A stretch of DNA of 64,000 bases. Source: Tritrichomonas foetus. Taxonomy: Eukaryota > Parabasalia > Tritrichomonadida > Tritrichomonadidae. Below the pieces are notes generated by a model, which was not told the origin of the DNA, ran no database searches, and worked only from the letters and a program-made list of their open reading frames with translations. Where the stretch lies: NCBI GenBank assembly GCA_001839685.1, contig MLAK01001248.1, positions 82,648-146,647 of the forward strand. Direction: 5' to 3'. The position numbers were made by a program, and so were the translations under genes. Positions 51,301 through 60,247 of the stretch are shown here, one piece after another. The first letter of the stretch is position 1; each line of letters begins with the position of its first letter.

Positions 51301-53978
51301 TCGTATTCTTTATGATGGTGATGATGATACCCATGTTCATCTACATTGTTGTGATGATGATGATGATGATTTCTCTGTGATCCATCTTCGTTTTCACCTT
51401 CAGAATCATAATCTTTGTCAACTTCTTCAATAATTCCATCTAAATTATTAAAATTTAAATTCGATGATTGAACAGATGAAGAAAATAATGAAGAACTATG
51501 TGAAACAAAACTCATAAAAGAATTCATTGCACTGAAAAACATTGATCCTTTTGATTTTTCCATAGTTAAAACCGAATTCTTTAAATTACCACGTTCAATA
51601 CTTCTGAGATCAATTAAGTCTTCTTCTTCTTCATTTGTGGTATTCAAAATATTAAAGTTTAGAGCTTTACCAGTTTGATGACCAATTTTAATAGGTTGTC
51701 TTCCTTTCAGAGGGAACATTTCCAATAATCTTCGATTTACTCCAGTGTAAGGTTCACTTTTAGCCTCAATAATTGGTGATTGATAGAGATCCACTTTTTG
51801 ATAGGTTCGAGTGTGTCGATGAGCTGCTTCATGGCTAGTTCCTACCATTAATTGATCAAAATGAATTTGATTTGATGGTGAAATCTCTGCCCTTTTCATA
51901 ACTTCAATGAATTCACGACGATATTTTTTATAATCAACATCAAATATTGGAATCATACTTCTGCAACCTGATACATCACTAAAAGTGTAAGTATTATTTT
52001 GTTCAAGAACTGACCCAAGTGATTGAATTGAAATTAAAGGAGTAAAAGCTTTTGTTAATTCATCAGTTCTCGCTTTGATTTGAGCAACTATTTTTAATTT
52101 ATCACTAGTTTTAAAAAGTGGACGTATTTCTTTTAATGAATTTGCGTCATAATGTGAATAATGAGCATATATAATCATGTTATCGCGTAAAGTACATCTC
52201 TTTCGATTTGAGAGTGATCTTTTATTATTTTCAACAATTGTCCTTTGCAAAGCTTTGAATTTTCCTTCAGATGCCAAATTGTAACTCTTTAAAAATTCCA
52301 AAGCTCGTTTAAATGAATCCAATGATCTCTGATTTGGTTTCATTTCAGCTTTAGCTTTCAATGAGCGCTGATGTGCTGCATTAATCATAACAACTCTCAT
52401 TAATAAAGATGGATCAGGTTTCATAGTCATCCACATTTTAAAAAATAAATTTCGTAGATGTGTTGCTTCTTTTGTCTTTTTTACTTCCTCTTTGGCTTTT
52501 TCGTTATCTGAAAGAAGGAAGATTTGTTCATCATCAGCTTTAGATTTCATCACATATTCATAAAGATATAAGGTTTCTTGTTGGAAAGGTTGAGAAATTA
52601 AAGAAATTGGTATTTGTGGAACCGGTGTTGTTTGCTGTTTTAAAGCAGCTAAAGCTTTTCTTTTAGTAATATCATAGTCACTTGATTTTATATTTTGGAA
52701 AACAAATTGATGCCACTTCTTTCTACGTCGCATATATAAAGTCCATGCATGCATTGCGAGGTAAAAAGAATACTTATGATCATCTTTCATTAAAACTGAA
52801 ATGAAAAATAATGCAAGACTTGGTTTGGTTTGCATTTTACAATAAATATAAGCGTTTGTAATTTGTGAAATTTTTCGATTCTTTATCAAAATTGACATAA
52901 ACCTTCGTTTGGTATATAGGGCATGTCTTGGTTCGAACTGTTTCGATAAACTTCGTAAATGGGAATTTAATTGAATTCCGCCAAACCATTTTCTTAGAAC
53001 TGTCCTTTTGGTATTTACTTGTCCTCTTTGAATCACAATATAATGGGCCCATGCAGAAAGTGCAAACAGCATGCTTTTTTTCATTCGAAAATTATCTGAT
53101 TCGCGAAGCGCCATTTCTTCTTCTCTTCGTTCAATGACAATATTCATTAATGCTTGAACTCCTGCTCTTTTTATCGACATCAAACGTTGGTTATCAGCGT
53201 TTCGTAATTTTGCGGCTTTATGTTCAAGAATGAGCATATAGTGATTCCATTGAGGAAGAATAGCTTTCGATTCATATGGCTTATTTCTTCGAAGCTGAGT
53301 AAATCGGTGCCAAATGATGAAACAAACATACTGCCCACCAAACCTGAGTCTTTTCAAGTTGTCAATTCTGAGTTTCCTCATGTAATTTTTCTCAACTCGT
53401 TGTTTTCTTGCAATTAGATGCCATTCAGAGAAAAGCTGCTTCATTCGAGAATGATACATTTTCTTCACAAATCTTCGAAGCGTTTCGCCATCAATTGATG
53501 GATGAAGTAAACATTGATCAGTTGCAGAAAAGACTTCATATGAAGGATGATAATAATGATGGAAAATTCGAGAACAAAATAATGTTCTTTTAAATTGTTC
53601 CTCGTAAAGCTTCCTTCTGTTGCAAGAATGAGCATGTGCGTTTAAAACAAAAGCGATAAAATATGGTCTCATTGTTGTATATTTCACGTGTCGATACTGT
53701 TTTAAAAATATGGTGAAAAACCGCTTGATGACGTACATACGAAACGTTTTTTGAATGAGAGTAGCTGCATTATCTTCTTTGGAGAGTTTGCCATGATAAA
53801 TAACTGCGTTTCGAATTCGACGATATTCATAATTAACGTGCGACGGGTAGAGTAGCTCATCTGTTTCTTTGGAACTTGTTGCTTTTTCTTGATCGAATTC
53901 TGAAAGTAATGCATTTATGGAAGGATTAGCAGACGAATTGGATTTTGAGGATCTTGTCGATCGACAAGAATTCCGCAT
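48339..53978 (-). CDS. Giant IQ/Sfi1-like cytoskeletal protein
   Basis: 1,879 residues. An IQ motif (NAATLIQKTFRMYVIKRFF, about residues 73-92) is followed by about 450 residues rich in Trp/Arg helices spaced like Sfi1 repeats (LFSEWHLIARKQR, CFIIWHRFTQL, ALSAWAHYIVIQR, VLRKWFGG, AMHAWTLYMRRRKKW). In Sfi1 these bind centrin along a long helix. The middle is low-complexity: His-rich (about 880-910), acidic, and Lys/Pro/Gln-rich (about 1115-1190). The C-terminal third is again ordered, with no named domain. A centrin-binding role at basal bodies or striated fibres is inferred. It is divergent from the SHIPPO gene. Confidence 0.8.
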   Translation of the reverse strand: MRNSCRSTRSSKSNSSANPSINALLSEFDQEKATSSKETDELLYPSHVNYEYRRIRNAVIYHGKLSKEDNAATLIQKTFRMYVIKRFFTIFLKQYRHVKYTTMRPYFIAFVLNAHAHSCNRRKLYEEQFKRTLFCSRIFHHYYHPSYEVFSATDQCLLHPSIDGETLRRFVKKMYHSRMKQLFSEWHLIARKQRVEKNYMRKLRIDNLKRLRFGGQYVCFIIWHRFTQLRRNKPYESKAILPQWNHYMLILEHKAAKLRNADNQRLMSIKRAGVQALMNIVIERREEEMALRESDNFRMKKSMLFALSAWAHYIVIQRGQVNTKRTVLRKWFGGIQLNSHLRSLSKQFEPRHALYTKRRFMSILIKNRKISQITNAYIYCKMQTKPSLALFFISVLMKDDHKYSFYLAMHAWTLYMRRRKKWHQFVFQNIKSSDYDITKRKALAALKQQTTPVPQIPISLISQPFQQETLYLYEYVMKSKADDEQIFLLSDNEKAKEEVKKTKEATHLRNLFFKMWMTMKPDPSLLMRVVMINAAHQRSLKAKAEMKPNQRSLDSFKRALEFLKSYNLASEGKFKALQRTIVENNKRSLSNRKRCTLRDNMIIYAHYSHYDANSLKEIRPLFKTSDKLKIVAQIKARTDELTKAFTPLISIQSLGSVLEQNNTYTFSDVSGCRSMIPIFDVDYKKYRREFIEVMKRAEISPSNQIHFDQLMVGTSHEAAHRHTRTYQKVDLYQSPIIEAKSEPYTGVNRRLLEMFPLKGRQPIKIGHQTGKALNFNILNTTNEEEEDLIDLRSIERGNLKNSVLTMEKSKGSMFFSAMNSFMSFVSHSSSLFSSSVQSSNLNFNNLDGIIEEVDKDYDSEGENEDGSQRNHHHHHHNNVDEHGYHHHHHKEYEETEYVNEDSDYDEVDEETGETGRKHIKSHRDSSNNEKTDEKGVAGLKDTFDEVIIQGTLPSGAPKSPKAMKKFGIFMEILFGKNSRDHISIPMANLRRKLLQELNYQKNESSVPGIKTHETIMPISSLMEAYHQDKEKDEEEPETRKNVTFKQQQQQQQPIQNGRNVLFTGKNDAEGEDEFYEEEEHDDEKEYEYDYDYEYEEDEETKQRKKTAKNKRKKPKPKAKKPKPKNNHPQNTKIKPQKSPSQASKQLQKPGQKALKSQQPQKQQPIPTKKSFAQPSKGKLTPKGEQLKNPTTPKEETAAHPSTAALESPKFNAITHSRRYRPIVTPPKKKTKVIKKVMKKVEGATITPDGTIVDQEGNVINGFVSNGEIVIEEEVIPSSASSSSSEDLEDYFRERPPVSEIPDGEINEEEEEKREEEEEISESAIDIFAEEEKIGNTKLSSSDVNKHTSKSRRSQNSSMTPFVALDEGEDDQDFGDAMNVVDKLVFSYVKKSLKNEDDDMLVDVDEDEYEFEETPEKKKKNKIMKRKLWQPPKFYPLFKPKMTTKKNRLAKLAEKGKLNVISHEHEFTNSMRQAIGEDKDLNQVIFNDGKTVINHRNKSKNTMSSVPLYKRKPMGQLPSPTESELFERRLVTNYNGKVPPRNSTKYTKLNSFNEYENNAYNCDNKKGEQTVVSFSGGKRGIIEEPLDLQRIRNLRQKQLLNMHMNSCDFDTNTGRSISSTSSTISQASEMKHKAHEMEDINSTYSNMRSIVGQLIQMMASAQDDSDEFNRLRKRARMLRKKPTFVGLYENEKQDPALFYKQLQSTYVRYSRRKNTRAAADELLYLMQENAQYAPIILNSIEKTAEEEKRYLDSKLQKSRLGKQPADPSMTVHYIDLDWMNGAADYKAVALQYQFGQQFETGNLKAIIAPTDNQNRFDTRPGKRFRRAAAIKYEIRPQGKLWDRTIDDFTLDDFMMISSFVPDELVDCVIDDHKKIKARKI

Positions 53979-54331
53979 TTTGATGTTTTTTCTGAATATC
54001 TTTTTTTCAACTTTTTAAAATATTATTTGGTTATATAATGTCAATTGAAAGCCAAATATATAATTAAAAAGTTGTTCGATATCTCAGAAAAAATAACATT
54101 CAGAAAATATTCTATAATTTTTATGTAAACTAGTGAAAACTATCTCGTTTTTCGTCAAATTGACTGAATACGAATTTGAGGATTTTTCGTTTCCATTTAA
54201 TTCGAAAAGACACTTTTTACTCGTTATTTCAAAAAACAGTCAGATCCAAAATTCAATGAAAACACTAACGACGCATGATAAATTAACTAAAAATAATCAA
54301 AAACAAAGAAAATTATCAAAATCAAAAAGAT
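53979..54331. promoter_or_regulatory. Shared divergent promoter of two cytoskeletal genes
   Basis: 353 bases between ATGs. Both starts are preceded by ATCAAA-type sequence (one directly before ATG 53978, two before ATG 54332) rather than a TCAYW site. This could be a variant initiator. Confidence 0.35.
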
Positions 54332-55036
54332 ATGGATCCCTGGGAACGTGCCGAATGCATAGCACATATACCGAAAAGCATGGCTAATGCGTCACCCGGA
54401 CCAGCCCATTACAATGTCAAGCGCAAATTCAATGGAAAGCAATGCCCGCCGATCAAAATGAAAGGACGACATTCGATAACTTCACACCTGGTAGACGCGC
54501 CTTATTATAACCTCCCTTCAACCATTGGGAAAGTAACAGCAATTGGATTACATGGACGGACAGAATTGAGGGCTTCTGCAGAAACCCCGGGTCCGACATA
54601 TATCCCGCCGTCTTTCGGTAGCGGAGCCAGAAAGATCAGTTTTCCAGCTCCCCAGTCTTCCCTGAAGAAGCGCGTCCCGAAGAGCGACGGAGCTGCATCA
54701 TCATTATCGCGCCGCAGAAATCCAGACGAAACACCAGGACCGGGTCCTGGAACTTACGTAATTCGCGACAAATCATTCGAAGCAAACGGAAAGATGGGAT
54801 ACACAATAAAAGGATCTCATGATTTCCATTATGCGAATACGTCGTCGCCAGGGCCAGGAGCCTACGCGCCTAAATTCACTGCGGTTTTGCCATCTGTTCC
54901 AAAGATCGGATTCCACGACAGACCGAAAGAGAAGGATCCAGCAGTGACTCCCGGCTATCGCGAGCTTGGGTCGACGCTGACTGGGCCATCGTTCACCATG
55001 AAAGCGAGAGCGACAGATGATATTAACGTCATTTAG
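54332..55036 (+). CDS. SHIPPO/STPGR (ODF3-like) repeat protein
   Basis: 234 residues with the sperm-tail PG-rich repeat. Cores are SPGPAHYNVK, TPGPTYIPPSFG, TPGPGPGTYVIRD, SPGPGAYAPKF and a last TPGYRELGS...GPSFTMKAR. Proteins of this type bind along or inside axonemal and cytoskeletal microtubules. The size is typical of ODF3-like members. The gene is clearly richer in G and C than its surroundings, in third positions too, suggesting strong expression. The start MDPWERAECIAHIP is the first Met of this frame. Confidence 0.92.
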   Translation: MDPWERAECIAHIPKSMANASPGPAHYNVKRKFNGKQCPPIKMKGRHSITSHLVDAPYYNLPSTIGKVTAIGLHGRTELRASAETPGPTYIPPSFGSGARKISFPAPQSSLKKRVPKSDGAASSLSRRRNPDETPGPGPGTYVIRDKSFEANGKMGYTIKGSHDFHYANTSSPGPGAYAPKFTAVLPSVPKIGFHDRPKEKDPAVTPGYRELGSTLTGPSFTMKARATDDINVI

Positions 55037-55398
55037 GCGAGAAAATGCTTCATATTTCGAATTTTTGGTTTTATAAAATTTCAAGTGTTTCATTTTTGAA
55101 TTTATTTCTTGTTTATTTCACTTTCAAAATCCAATCATTATGAGAAATGCGAGAGAAGATGAGAATAAGGGAATGAGAAAATGAGCGAATAATAAACTGT
55201 AAAGCAGCATCAAAATCAACGTAATGTAGTTTGAAAAGCCTTAAAGAAAGAAGGATTATAATAAATATTTTGTGAGATTATGGAATAATCGCAAATTCTA
55301 TATTTAATAGTTGGTGAATATGGAATAATTCTAGTTTCTTCAACTATATCTCAATCTAATGATTTACCATTTTCCAATTGAATAAAATAATAATAAAA
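55037..55398. other. 3' flank, no feature
   Basis: About 360 bases of AT-rich sequence. Confidence 0.4.
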
Positions 55399-56960
55399 AT
55401 GGAATGTGTGAAATATATATCTAATCGAGAACATGTTATTGTATCATTTGAAAATTGTATTAGTAAGAAATTATCTCAGGATTCCGATCAATGTTGTTCC
55501 ATAATCATCAAAAGAACTTCTGATTTAACAGGATAAATAACTACTCAGCAATACAGATTTCAGCGCTAGATTTTCAAAATAGCTGGTGATGCTTTTTTTA
55601 TCACCGATTACTTTCACCAAAGAATATTCCTAATCTTACATGTAAAAAGGTTAATGTAAATTCATTCGATAATTCTGATTGTAATTTCCTTAAAATGATT
55701 TGAGGAAAACCCAATTTCGTCTTCTTAAATTGCAACTTTGATAATATCAAATCAGAAGGTCCAGAATCTGATTATTAATCAAAGTATTTCCACAAATATT
55801 CCCAATTGTTGATGTAAATACTTAAAGCCAACAATATATTTTGCATTTTTATTCGCAGAAAGTATATAGGCTCTAATAATAGAATATTTTAAATTTACTT
55901 CTTTATGAGGCCATCAAATAATTGTACTCTAAAAACACATCATTCTATTTTTTAAATTATAATTCATGGACGAATATTTCATGTTGTAGCAGTTATATTC
56001 GAGGCAAGTTCTGCAACACTTAAAATAAAGAAATCATTATTTGATAAAATATTTCATTCAAAAAGATGTGGAATTTGTACAGCTTTGGTCAAAACTGAAG
56101 TTGATTTCATAGAATGTAATTCATCAATGACAAACAGTACATTATTTGGACATAAAAATACTCTAACAATGAACTAATACAATATTAACCGAAACAAAGG
56201 AATGATTTTTGTAGCAGGTTTATCATTGGTTTTATTATGCATAATAAAAACTCATAATACTGTATATGTAGGGATTCAAATATCAAGAGAATCCAATGTT
56301 TGCGTGTGTGCATGTTATTATACGGTTAATCTACAAATTAGGTTATGATATCTTTATCAACAGTCATTTCATTGACAATATGCATCCATGAACTGGAAAA
56401 GTGGATGGTTGTGGGTTATATTGCTGATGAGTATGCGATGATAAATCAACAATGAAACAATGTATTTTCAGAAGAATTGAATGCTCATGATAAGGTGGTT
56501 CATTATTTGGTCTTCAATCATAACTTTTAGTTTAACAAGAACATTGGAATTCCATGAAAATGATTAGGAAATAAGGTGTAGCTTTTATTTAATTACTTCG
56601 TTGAATTTATCATTCACTTATTAATTTATTTTTTCTTTTTGTCAGAATGAAAATGGAAATAAAGTGGCGGATGTTATTTTTCGAAGGATAAGGCCTTAAC
56701 AAACTTAAAGCTATAGATATGTCATCTAAAATATTGAAGAATGTGGCTCAAATTTCCTATTTTCCATTGAGTGTTAATGTACAACTATAAAAATAAAAGA
56801 ATCAAATTGTGAATCAAATCAAAATGGAGGTGTATTCATTATATCAAATGTCAAATGGGGATCAAATGATCATAATAGAATAATATTTGAAAAATGACAA
56901 ATCACATTCTAATGGAAACATAAAAAGGAAGTCTATATTTTCATTAAGGCATCAATTGAT
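55399..56960 (+). pseudogene. Remnant of a Cys/Gly beta-helix-type surface protein
   Basis: Across many stops and shifts the plus strand shows repeated strand-turn motifs: VSFENCISKKLSQDSDQCC (from ATG 55399), HGRIFHVVAVIFEASSATLK then KRCGICTALVKTEVDFIECN (55965-56170), MKQCIFRRIECS..GGSLF (about 56450-56510) and NCESNQNGGVFIISN (about 56800-56850). Cys-x-F and N-GG pairs at regular distance recall the Pmp-like parallel beta-helix proteins of trichomonads. No frame exceeds about 75 codons. Confidence 0.5.
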
Positions 56961-57117
56961 GTCTCAATTTGAAGACATTTAAAAGAATAAAACAATTAAA
57001 AGAATAAAACAATTAAAATAATAAGACAATAAATGAGAATAAACACTATTAGAACAACATTTAGAATTGAAAAGACTTAGAATAAAATAATTTTATATTA
57101 AAATTATAATAAAAACT

Positions 57118-57230
57118 ATAAAAGAAAGAAAGAAACAATAAAAGAAATAAAGAAACAATAAAAGAAATAAAGAAACAATAAAAGAAATAAAGAAACAATA
57201 AAAGAAAGAAAGAAACAATAAAAGAAAGAA
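57118..57230. repeat. A-rich minisatellite, exact 20-bp unit
   Basis: Five and a half near-perfect copies of aaagaaataaagaaacaata with G/T variation at one position. It lies 3' of the transporter gene. A shorter GAATAAAACAATTAAAA repeat is at 56985-57030. Confidence 0.95.
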
Positions 57231-57318
57231 TGAGATAGGCCAGTTTATTAACCGCAAAAGATGACTTTATATGTATTTTTATTCAATCAAAAAAACATTT
57301 TATTCGCCCCCATTTGAA

Positions 57319-58338
57319 TTATACTGCAGGTGCATCAGTATTTTCAGGGAAAATATTCAATTTCTCAATTAATTCAAGCCACCCAATCACAGCTGGCAGG
57401 AACAAGATGCTCGTCCAGAAGATCATTGTCGATGCAACGCCAGCACCAACGCCTCCATTGGTCGAAAGAAGGTATGACGCAACAGCAGATGGGAGGGCCG
57501 TCATAATGACGCACTGTCTGGCAGTTCTTCCATCGATTTTTAGAAGTTTGCAATAAAGTAGTGAAAAAGATGGCATTAAAATGTGCCTTCCAACCAGGCA
57601 CACAACAAACTGAAGCCAATGACAAGAAATTAAAGAATGTTCAGCTAAAAATGAACCAACACACATACATGAACCAGCGAGAACTGTATCACTTAAATAT
57701 TTAAGAATAGTATCCAAAAAGGTGAACATTGGCAATTTCAAACCAGACCAGCCAAATCCGATAATATATCCAATAAAAATCGGATTTGTAGCAAGGCTCA
57801 TTAAAATTCCACCACATGTTCTAAGGCTGAATTTCTCTTCTGGTTCACCTTTTTCGCGATGATCGCGATTATTCCTATATACGTGATAGAATGCCGTTAA
57901 TGCGAGATAGAGAGGAACTGTGACGAGATCGTTGCTGAGAGTGATAATAAAGACGATAGAACTTTCGGCTTCGCTCCAAATGCTATTGAAAATGGGCAGG
58001 CCAATGATTACGTAGTTCACGTAAACGGCCGGAAGCGCTGTCGAAAGAAAGACTTCAAATCTGTCGTCAAATTTGAAAGCGAAAATAAGGGTAAACGTAA
58101 GGATGGTCGTTACGAGGGATAAAGCGCCGATAACAAACGGTACGAAGCTGAATGACGAAATATCGCGAGTAACAAGATTATTTGCAACAAGGCATACGAA
58201 ACAGCCTTTAAATAAAAATGTATTGATTTTCTTGAATATATCAACATTGACGATCTTGAACTTGGCGAGACAGAAACCAATGGCAATCATGATGATAATT
58301 CCAAGACCAACTTGGACAACATTCAAATAGTTAGTCAT
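57319..58338 (-). CDS. Auxin-efflux-carrier (AEC) family membrane transporter
   Basis: 339 residues with about ten hydrophobic segments in a 5+5 arrangement. The N-terminal bundle covers residues about 5-160 and a polar cytoplasmic loop about 160-180 (NNRDHREKGEPEEK). The C-terminal bundle includes LATNPIFIGYIIGFGWSGLKLP and ALPSAVASYLLSTNGGVGAGVASTMIFWTSILFLP, which match the AEC/PIN-like signature. Such proteins export organic anions. The substrate is unknown in protists. The length is typical of short-loop AEC members. No signal peptide is needed. The region before the ATG has TCAAAG/TCAAAT but no TCAYW. Confidence 0.9.
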   Translation of the reverse strand: MTNYLNVVQVGLGIIIMIAIGFCLAKFKIVNVDIFKKINTFLFKGCFVCLVANNLVTRDISSFSFVPFVIGALSLVTTILTFTLIFAFKFDDRFEVFLSTALPAVYVNYVIIGLPIFNSIWSEAESSIVFIITLSNDLVTVPLYLALTAFYHVYRNNRDHREKGEPEEKFSLRTCGGILMSLATNPIFIGYIIGFGWSGLKLPMFTFLDTILKYLSDTVLAGSCMCVGSFLAEHSLISCHWLQFVVCLVGRHILMPSFSLLYCKLLKIDGRTARQCVIMTALPSAVASYLLSTNGGVGAGVASTMIFWTSILFLPAVIGWLELIEKLNIFPENTDAPAV

Positions 58339-58841
58339 ATTTGAAATCTTTGAAGAAAATTTTGGTGGATGTAGAATTCAATTTCATATCACATATCACA
58401 TATCCAATGGTAGGTGATGTTTCACCTTTTTCTCCAATGTAAAATCAATAAAAACCACAAATTACCGGTAAACTATGAATTTGAAAGATCCCATAAATCC
58501 AAAAAACCAAACAAAACAAACAAAATAAACAAAACAACAACAATATATATATAAAGAAAAAGAAATAGAAAGAGAAAAAACATAATTGTCAATTCATTCC
58601 AAATCCGCGTTTTTACAAATATATTAAGCATGATAAAAATCTTCATTTCATTATAGAAAAGAGATTTCCCCTAATGATAATCCTTTTTTAAAACAGAACA
58701 ATTCTGTTTTCCAGTTTCAAAAAAGTCGTTTTTTTGATTTGATAGAAAATCGACATAAAGAACTACAAAAATCTTCTGTTAAAAGAACTTCATTTCACTG
58801 ATAATTGGTCCTTCTTCCATATATTCTTCACTTGTAGCCCA
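58339..58841. other. Intergenic spacer
   Basis: About 500 bases. It contains AAACAAAACAAACAAAATAAAC low-complexity sequence at about 58507-58535 and a short TA run. No gene is seen. Confidence 0.5.
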
Positions 58842-59915
58842 TCATGCTTCAAACCCAGGACTGTTGATTAGATTACTTGCGCCATACCAAATCGAATTCG
58901 CCGGATTTATCTTTCCGTCACTTGAAAAATATTTAATTGGTTGTTGATATTTAAATTGATCATTGGTTTTTTGAATAAACTGTTCTTTGAATCCACTAAA
59001 CATTGTAGTTCTTCCTACCAAAACAATATTTTTGAGTAAACTTTCTTGTAATTGTGCATCTAAGCCATCAATTGAAGAGTTTAGAAGATCGGATGCGATA
59101 TCAAATATATCAATATTACCATCAACCTTTGTATCAAGGATTTCTTGTTTGGAAATAGAAAATGATGTGATTCCATTCGATATTTTTATCTCATCTCTAT
59201 CTTGTGTAGATTCTTTGGTAATACTTTCATGGCTTGATAAGTCAGTGAAATCATTCAAATATAATGTTAAAAAATCAAACACAATTTTATTATCTGGATA
59301 TGTAAACAACGTATTTGCCTTTTCTGATATATTTTTTAATAAGTTAAAACCGCCAATATTTATGTATGTATTTGACCTTGTGAAAGGACGAACTGAATAT
59401 CCATCATAAACTGGCGTGACGGATGTGAAAGAATCGCCTGAATAAAAAACTAATCCTGTTTTTTCTGTGTTATTTTTATCAGCGTAAATAGCACAAACAG
59501 GCTTTTTCGCTAAGAAAACCCCTTTGAATTTGAATTTTTCAAAAAGTATTTCAGTAAGGATTTCTCTTTCTCGATCTGATATAATTTCTTGCTCAGTAAG
59601 GAGTAAATGTGCACTTGATATATCTTGGATTTTCAACTTGTCGATAATATTTTCGAGTAAATATATATATTGTTCATAGTCGTTAATCTTTCCATCTTTG
59701 AGAGGAAATAATAATTCTTCGTCGTATTTTTTCGTTATTTTATCGATATATTCCGGATTTTGGAAAATATAAGACTTATCAGATTGTTGGAAAAAAGTGG
59801 AAGGTAGCGTGGAAGGTTGTGATGTAATATCAGTATTGCCACCAGTAGGACATTGACCATACTTCGAATTTAGCGAATTATTATCGATGATATATATATT
59901 TTTTTGAGAAGACAT
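58842..59915 (-). CDS. Divergent actin-related protein
   Basis: 357 residues from the ATG at 59915 (MSSQKNIYIIDNNSLNSKYG). The frame opens 15 codons earlier, but the initiator-like site lies between. Actin-fold markers are present: the N-terminal IDNNSLNSKYG (phosphate 1), HLLLTEQEIISDREREILTEILFEKF with GVFLAKKPVCAIYA, LVFYSGDSFTSVTPVYDGY (phosphate 2), KNIVLVGRTTMFSGFKEQF (adenosine region), and ANSIWYGASNLINSPGF at the end. Residues that contact nucleotide in actin are partly changed and the subdomain-4 region is poorly conserved. It is too divergent to assign to an ARP class; dynactin-, Arp2/3- or chromatin-type remain possible. Confidence 0.85.
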   Translation of the reverse strand: MSSQKNIYIIDNNSLNSKYGQCPTGGNTDITSQPSTLPSTFFQQSDKSYIFQNPEYIDKITKKYDEELLFPLKDGKINDYEQYIYLLENIIDKLKIQDISSAHLLLTEQEIISDREREILTEILFEKFKFKGVFLAKKPVCAIYADKNNTEKTGLVFYSGDSFTSVTPVYDGYSVRPFTRSNTYINIGGFNLLKNISEKANTLFTYPDNKIVFDFLTLYLNDFTDLSSHESITKESTQDRDEIKISNGITSFSISKQEILDTKVDGNIDIFDIASDLLNSSIDGLDAQLQESLLKNIVLVGRTTMFSGFKEQFIQKTNDQFKYQQPIKYFSSDGKINPANSIWYGASNLINSPGFEA

Positions 59916-59927
59916 TCTCCGAGTTTT

Positions 59928-59932
59928 AGTGA
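59928..59932 (-). promoter_or_regulatory. Initiator-like TCACT of the ARP gene
   Basis: TCACT on the minus strand, with A 15 bases before the ATG at 59915 and downstream of the alternative ATG at 59960. It supports the shorter protein. Confidence 0.55.
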
Positions 59933-60070
59933 ACAAATATAAACATAAAAAGTGAATCAATTTCCATCTGGACAGCCAATTATTTTGAGAAAAAGTTTTT
60001 CACAAAACAAGATATGACATATGATATAAAATCTTAAAAATTTTGATATTATCAAAAAGTTGGTGTGTGA

Positions 60071-60091
60071 CGGTTTTGGTCGACCTTTTTG
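60071..60091 (+). promoter_or_regulatory. Ribosomal-protein promoter element (CGGTT ... CCTTTTT)
   Basis: CGGTTTTGG begins 21 bases and CCTTTTT 8 bases before the eL39 ATG, the same spacing as at eL30. No TCAYW initiator is present, consistent with initiator-independent transcription. Confidence 0.6.
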
Positions 60092-60247
60092 ATGACAGCC
60101 CACAAGACATTCCGCACAAAGCGCACACTCGCTAAGAAGATCAAGCAAAATCGCCCAATGCCACAGTTCATCCGCCAAATGACTGGCGTTCGTCATATTC
60201 AAAATCCAATGCGCCGTCACTGGAGACGTAGGAAGCTTAACATCTAA
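60092..60247 (+). CDS. RPL39: Large-subunit ribosomal protein eL39
   Basis: 51 residues, exactly the family length, and very basic: [20 protein letters not shown], then [12 protein letters not shown], and the ending [11 protein letters not shown]. The conserved HKTFR, AKK.KQNRP.PQ, and RRHWRR.KL motifs are all present. eL39 lines the ribosomal exit tunnel. The gene is far less AT-rich than its surroundings. It is divergent from the actin-related gene with 176 bases between starts, and an unrelated frame runs antisense across it. Confidence 0.97.
   Translation: MTAHKTFRTKRTLAKKIKQNRPMPQFIRQMTGVRHIQNPMRRHWRRRKLNI

Noticed and set aside
53408..53593. Plus-strand open frame with balanced composition
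   Set aside because: It is antisense to the Sfi1-like gene, whose reading frame is continuous here.
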